Source: Bacteroidales bacterium
Lineage (GTDB): Bacteria > Bacteroidota > Bacteroidia > Bacteroidales > 4484-276
Assembly: GCA_018400545.1 (NCBI GenBank)
Contig: JAGYLT010000078.1
Span: forward strand, 1-9,278
Direction: 5' to 3'
Length of the DNA stretch: 9,278 nt
Made by a program: the position numbers and the translations under genes. Position 1 is the stretch's first letter; each line of letters starts with the position of its first letter. This document shows, piece by piece, positions 6,175-9,278 of the stretch. A model generated the notes under the pieces. That model had not been told where the DNA came from and did no database searches. It saw only the letters and a list, made by a program, of their open reading frames with translations.

Positions 6175-9064
6175 ACCCCATGATGAACTCGGTGAGGTTG
6201 GTATCGTGTTCGAGGTTGAGTTTTTTACGCAGGCGATAGCGGCTGATCTCAACGCCCCTGGTGGAAATATTCATCAGTGTGGCGATTTCCTTGCTGGAAA
6301 TATTCAATCGCAGGTAAGCACAAAGCTTCATCTCGCGCGGCGTAAGGTCGGGGTATTTTTCTTTAAGTCGTTTCAGGAACTCTTCGTGTACACTTTCAAA
6401 ATGCTTCTCAAAAACCTCCCACTGCTGCTCCGTATCCATCTCACGGTTAATCTTTCTGATCATCGAATTGATGTAATTGGTAATGAGATCGTCGTTGATC
6501 TCTTTTGATAATTTATTCAGATCCCTCTTGATTGCGCTCAGCGACTTACTCTTCTGAATCATTTGCATAGTACTGTTGGCCAGTTCCTTATCCTTCTGTT
6601 TCATTTCGGCCCGTAGATTTTCGTTTTTCAGCCTGATTACCTCCTTCTCCGCTTCGAGCGCCTCTGTTTGCAGTTGCTTTTCACGGTCCCTGAACAAACG
6701 CTTCTGACGTTCCTCCTCCAATTGCTTGGATTTCTCCATGCGCATCCGCACGTACTTACCCATCAGAAAAACAACTCCCATAAAAGCCAGAAAATACAAA
6801 ACATAACCTTCCCAACTCAGGTACCATGGCGGATCAATCACAAATGCATATTCTGAGGTATTACTTTGGGTGCCAAACAGGTTTCTGGCCTTAACTTTAA
6901 ACAGATATCTTCCGTGTCTGAGATTTGTAAACTCACGCATCGCCCTGTTAGTCCAGTCCTGCCACTCCTCATCAAAACCCTGAAGCTGGGTCGAAAACAT
7001 CATCTGACCGGGATTCTCAAAATCATTGGCCGAAAATTCAAACCTGATTTGATTAAATTTAAAAGGTATCGCAGGAATTTGCTGAGGTTTACTCAGATAT
7101 CCTTTCATTAATGCGGAATCAGCTCCGTGGAGATCTACCCTGCGAATGAAAGATGAAAACTCCTGTTGATAATCCTTAGGATATTCAGGGGTGTAATGGA
7201 CAAACCCATTCTGAACACCAAAAAACACATGATCTTCATCCATCGGGTAAACAAATTGAAATCCTTTAACAAAGAAGCCTTTCAGTTCCCGAAAAGGCAC
7301 ATCAACACGCGCATAGCTACCATCCTCCTGCAGCCTGAAAACCCCTGCCTCATCCACCGTAAAATACCACACATTGTCATCTGCATCCTCTTTGAGTAAA
7401 CTGATATTCTTACCGGGAAAAGTGCTGTTGAGGTTTTCATCGGGGAAAAAACTGTCGCTTTTTGGATCATAGGAATAGAGACCATAATCAGTGGTTGTAA
7501 ATATGGGTTGGCCGGCAACCTCACAAACATTAATATTCTTATTGGATTTAAATCCTGAATTCTCATTGTAAAACCGGACTTCTGTTACGCTGTCGTAATT
7601 CGGATCAAACTGAACTTTAAATACCCCTTTATATCCGTGGGCCATCCACATGGCATTGTTTCCTGCATTGGCCAGTGATCTTGAAGACTCCTTAAATCCC
7701 GGAATTACTTTACCTTTTTGCCATTTGTTATTCCTTTTTTCAAATTTTACAAGGTTGGTGTAGGTTCCGCAAATCAATACATCCGGATTGTTTTCAGGCC
7801 GGGTAAACGTCCATCCGCCCTGCACATCTGATACCCTGGCCGCCTTTGCACCATCAATTGTAAAAACTCCCGAGTTATGGCCACAGAATAATGTGCCATC
7901 AATATTTTTCAGCTCCCAAACCTGACCCTGCGTGCCGGGGACAAGCTGAAACCTTTGATTTGCAAACCCGTTATCAAGCGCTTCCCAGTTGGCATAAAAC
8001 AACCCCCGGTTTGTACCAAGATATAAAATACCTTTATGCAGGATGGCAGCATATCCGGCGCTAAGCCCGTTAAACGAAGAAAAATAGCTGAGTGGTGAAT
8101 TGGTCTCCACATAGTCGATACCATTGTCGAGCCCAAGCCAGAGGTTTCGGTACTGATCCACTTTTATGCTCAGCACGGTACTATTCTGCAATCCGCTTTC
8201 TATGCCAACTTTTTGCAGAATTTTTCCGGCTGTATCGCAAACGAGCAACCCATCCTGAATGGTCCCGAAAAGATAAGTGGTTTCATCAAAATTGGCCCCA
8301 CAATACACCTGGTTTTTCGTCAGGAATTCTGATGCCGGGTTTTCCCATGCTTTAAGATCCAGGCCGTCGAACTCAAAAATACCTTCACTCGCTGTGGCGA
8401 TGAGTAGATTATTTCCCTTTGGCAGGATTGACCAAATGAGCTTACCTTTTAAATAATCAGTGCCGTGAACTTTAATGAGGCGTTCACCTGCAAGCCGAAA
8501 AAGGCCTTCATCCTGATCGTTGATGTATAATTCACCATTTACAAGGAACGAAAAATGGAATTTTCCGGGCAGGTCGATGGTTTGGATTTGCCCATCCTTA
8601 TAAATCATCAATTGCTGGAAGGTCTGAAAAACAATCCCCTGAGGCATTTCATAAATCCGCCAGACATCTTCAAAATTTCGTTCTTGTTCAGGCATTAAAT
8701 CATGCAGGGCATGAAATTTCAATTCCCCTTGATTATCCGGAAAAAAATAGCCAAACTGGTTGAAAGCCCCGGCATAGATGCGGCCATCAGATGTGGCTTT
8801 AACGCTTCTTACGACAGTTCTGTTAGGCATCGGATATTTTCGCCAGCTCAAACCGTCAAACTCAACCACTCCATCATTATTGGCAAAATATGCCAGGCCA
8901 TTGGGGCTGATGTCGATCATCCAGGTTTGCGAGCCGGCCTGCAGGGTAGAAATGGAATAATTTCTTGTGAAAGGTATTCCGATGTTTTTAATCAGTGCAT
9001 GGCCGGACTGACCTGAAACCAGAACAAAAATAAAAATGAAAATATGGGTCAATCTGAAATGCAT
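6170..9064 (-). CDS. Membrane-spanning sensor-regulator: beta-propeller, Y_Y_Y domain, coiled coil, LuxR-type HTH
   Basis: This is a one-component transmembrane transcription regulator of the type linked to glycan loci in Bacteroidota. With the start at 9064 it has 964 residues: signal peptide (about 1-23), a periplasmic propeller with Reg_prop-like repeats (clear example SGLQNSTVLSIKVDQYRNLWLG, about 290-311, of which only the core is certain), a Y_Y_Y domain (about 678-744, with LQGFDEEWQDWT and LRHGRYLFKVKARN), one membrane helix (about 752-772), a charged coiled coil (about 774-860) and a C-terminal LuxR-type HTH (about 901-956, LTPREMKLCAYLRLN then SSKEIATLMNISTRGVEISR). No histidine kinase or receiver domain is present, so signalling is presumably direct through the membrane. 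The frame is open to an ATG at 9121, but the first 19 residues there would precede a normal signal peptide, and 9064 follows a weak TTAGG. It converges on the GH16 gene. No GATGTA site is seen in its own leader, so autoregulation is not indicated. The ligand is inferred only from context. Confidence 0.92.
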   Translation of the reverse strand: MHFRLTHIFIFIFVLVSGQSGHALIKNIGIPFTRNYSISTLQAGSQTWMIDISPNGLAYFANNDGVVEFDGLSWRKYPMPNRTVVRSVKATSDGRIYAGAFNQFGYFFPDNQGELKFHALHDLMPEQERNFEDVWRIYEMPQGIVFQTFQQLMIYKDGQIQTIDLPGKFHFSFLVNGELYINDQDEGLFRLAGERLIKVHGTDYLKGKLIWSILPKGNNLLIATASEGIFEFDGLDLKAWENPASEFLTKNQVYCGANFDETTYLFGTIQDGLLVCDTAGKILQKVGIESGLQNSTVLSIKVDQYRNLWLGLDNGIDYVETNSPLSYFSSFNGLSAGYAAILHKGILYLGTNRGLFYANWEALDNGFANQRFQLVPGTQGQVWELKNIDGTLFCGHNSGVFTIDGAKAARVSDVQGGWTFTRPENNPDVLICGTYTNLVKFEKRNNKWQKGKVIPGFKESSRSLANAGNNAMWMAHGYKGVFKVQFDPNYDSVTEVRFYNENSGFKSNKNINVCEVAGQPIFTTTDYGLYSYDPKSDSFFPDENLNSTFPGKNISLLKEDADDNVWYFTVDEAGVFRLQEDGSYARVDVPFRELKGFFVKGFQFVYPMDEDHVFFGVQNGFVHYTPEYPKDYQQEFSSFIRRVDLHGADSALMKGYLSKPQQIPAIPFKFNQIRFEFSANDFENPGQMMFSTQLQGFDEEWQDWTNRAMREFTNLRHGRYLFKVKARNLFGTQSNTSEYAFVIDPPWYLSWEGYVLYFLAFMGVVFLMGKYVRMRMEKSKQLEEERQKRLFRDREKQLQTEALEAEKEVIRLKNENLRAEMKQKDKELANSTMQMIQKSKSLSAIKRDLNKLSKEINDDLITNYINSMIRKINREMDTEQQWEVFEKHFESVHEEFLKRLKEKYPDLTPREMKLCAYLRLNISSKEIATLMNISTRGVEISRYRLRKKLNLEHDTNLTEFIMGF

Positions 9065-9278
9065 ACCTAAAAAATTGATTAAGTCATTGGCCTGTAAAAT
9101 TAGTAAATTGAAATTAACCAATCATTCATTGAGGATATTTGGACCATATCTATTTTTAACCTAAAATCCGCAAGGATTTTTATTAGATCAATTTTTGGTG
9201 GTGATCCATAACACAAAGCAACACCCATACGAATAATCTAAAATTCGTTTAATTCCCGCCTTCATATCATTACGGCGG
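9065..9278. other. Regulator leader and right flank
   Basis: These 214 bp upstream of the chosen regulator start are AT-rich. I find no good TAnnTTTG box in the orientation of the regulator; TAATTTTA about 35-45 bp before the start is a poor match. Apart from the hairpin at 9163-9180 there is an inverted repeat CCGCC (9256-9260) / GGCGG (9274-9278) cut by the window edge. A minus-strand frame is open from 9277 to a TGA at 9190-9188 (29 codons), which could be the tail of a neighbouring gene but does not look clearly coding. Confidence 0.5.
9163..9180. terminator. Small hairpin with GCAA tetraloop, possible terminator
   Basis: AAAATCC (9163-9169) pairs perfectly with GGATTTT (9174-9180) around a GCAA loop, giving a 7-bp stem. 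On the plus strand it is followed by TATT, giving a short T-rich tail, but no plus-strand gene ends here. On the minus strand the 3' arm itself ends in TTTT and would lie just after a possible stop codon at 9188-9190 of an off-window gene. The stem is weak, so function is uncertain. Confidence 0.35.

Noticed and set aside
6098..6508. 136-codon plus-strand frame
   Set aside because: It is antisense to the well-conserved HTH/coiled-coil region of the regulator and begins inside the repeat-bearing spacer; it has no recognisable protein features.
9065..9121. Upstream ATG at 9121 as the regulator start
   Set aside because: It would put 19 residues ahead of an otherwise normal signal peptide beginning MHFRLTHIFIFIFVL, so the internal ATG at 9064 is preferred, though not proven.
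1..9278. CRISPR arrays, tRNA/rRNA genes, insertion sequences, integrases
   Set aside because: No regularly spaced repeats, no cloverleaf or rRNA motifs noticed, and no transposase or integrase frame is present; the two internal repeats seen are explained above.

Overview
The window looks like part of a polysaccharide utilization locus (PUL) from a member of the Bacteroidota. Supporting traits are a SusC-type TonB-dependent receptor, a glycoside hydrolase with a type IX secretion (T9SS) C-terminal sorting domain, a periplasmic-propeller/Y_Y_Y/LuxR-type membrane regulator, AT-rich leaders without clear Shine-Dalgarno sequences, and moderate GC in the genes. The T9SS-associated repeat modules resemble those I know from Bacteroidales/Marinilabiliales-like organisms, but the genus cannot be named from this window.

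Layout. (1) Positions 1-2504, minus strand: a susC-like outer-membrane receptor gene, open through the left edge, so the C-terminal part of the barrel is missing. Any susD partner would lie outside the window. (2) 2505-3297: a 793-bp AT-rich divergent intergenic region. (3) 3298-5964, plus strand: a secreted GH16 laminarinase-like endo-beta-glucanase with a beta-sandwich accessory domain, duplicated T9SS-associated modules and a sorting tail. (4) 5965-6169: a convergent spacer containing a CTCTGTG-type short repeat next to the regulator stop codon. (5) 6170-9064, minus strand: a transmembrane one-component sensor-regulator. (6) 9065-9278: regulator leader and flank with small hairpins.

The most notable signal is in the divergent region. 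The same composite element, ATGATGTA-N5-GATGTAGTTA followed exactly 33 bp later by ATTATTTG, occurs once in front of susC and once in front of the GH16 gene. Each copy points toward its gene and ends about 110 bp before the start codon. The repeated GATGTA half-sites are 11 bp apart, one helical turn. The 33-bp spacers are unrelated in sequence but equal in length. This looks like a matched pair of activator-dependent promoters, with the adjacent LuxR-type regulator as the obvious candidate to bind them.

Working model (inference): the periplasmic propeller of the regulator senses a beta-glucan oligosaccharide, its cytoplasmic HTH binds the paired GATGTA boxes, and this co-induces the surface/secreted GH16 enzyme that cuts the glucan and the SusC transporter that imports the fragments.
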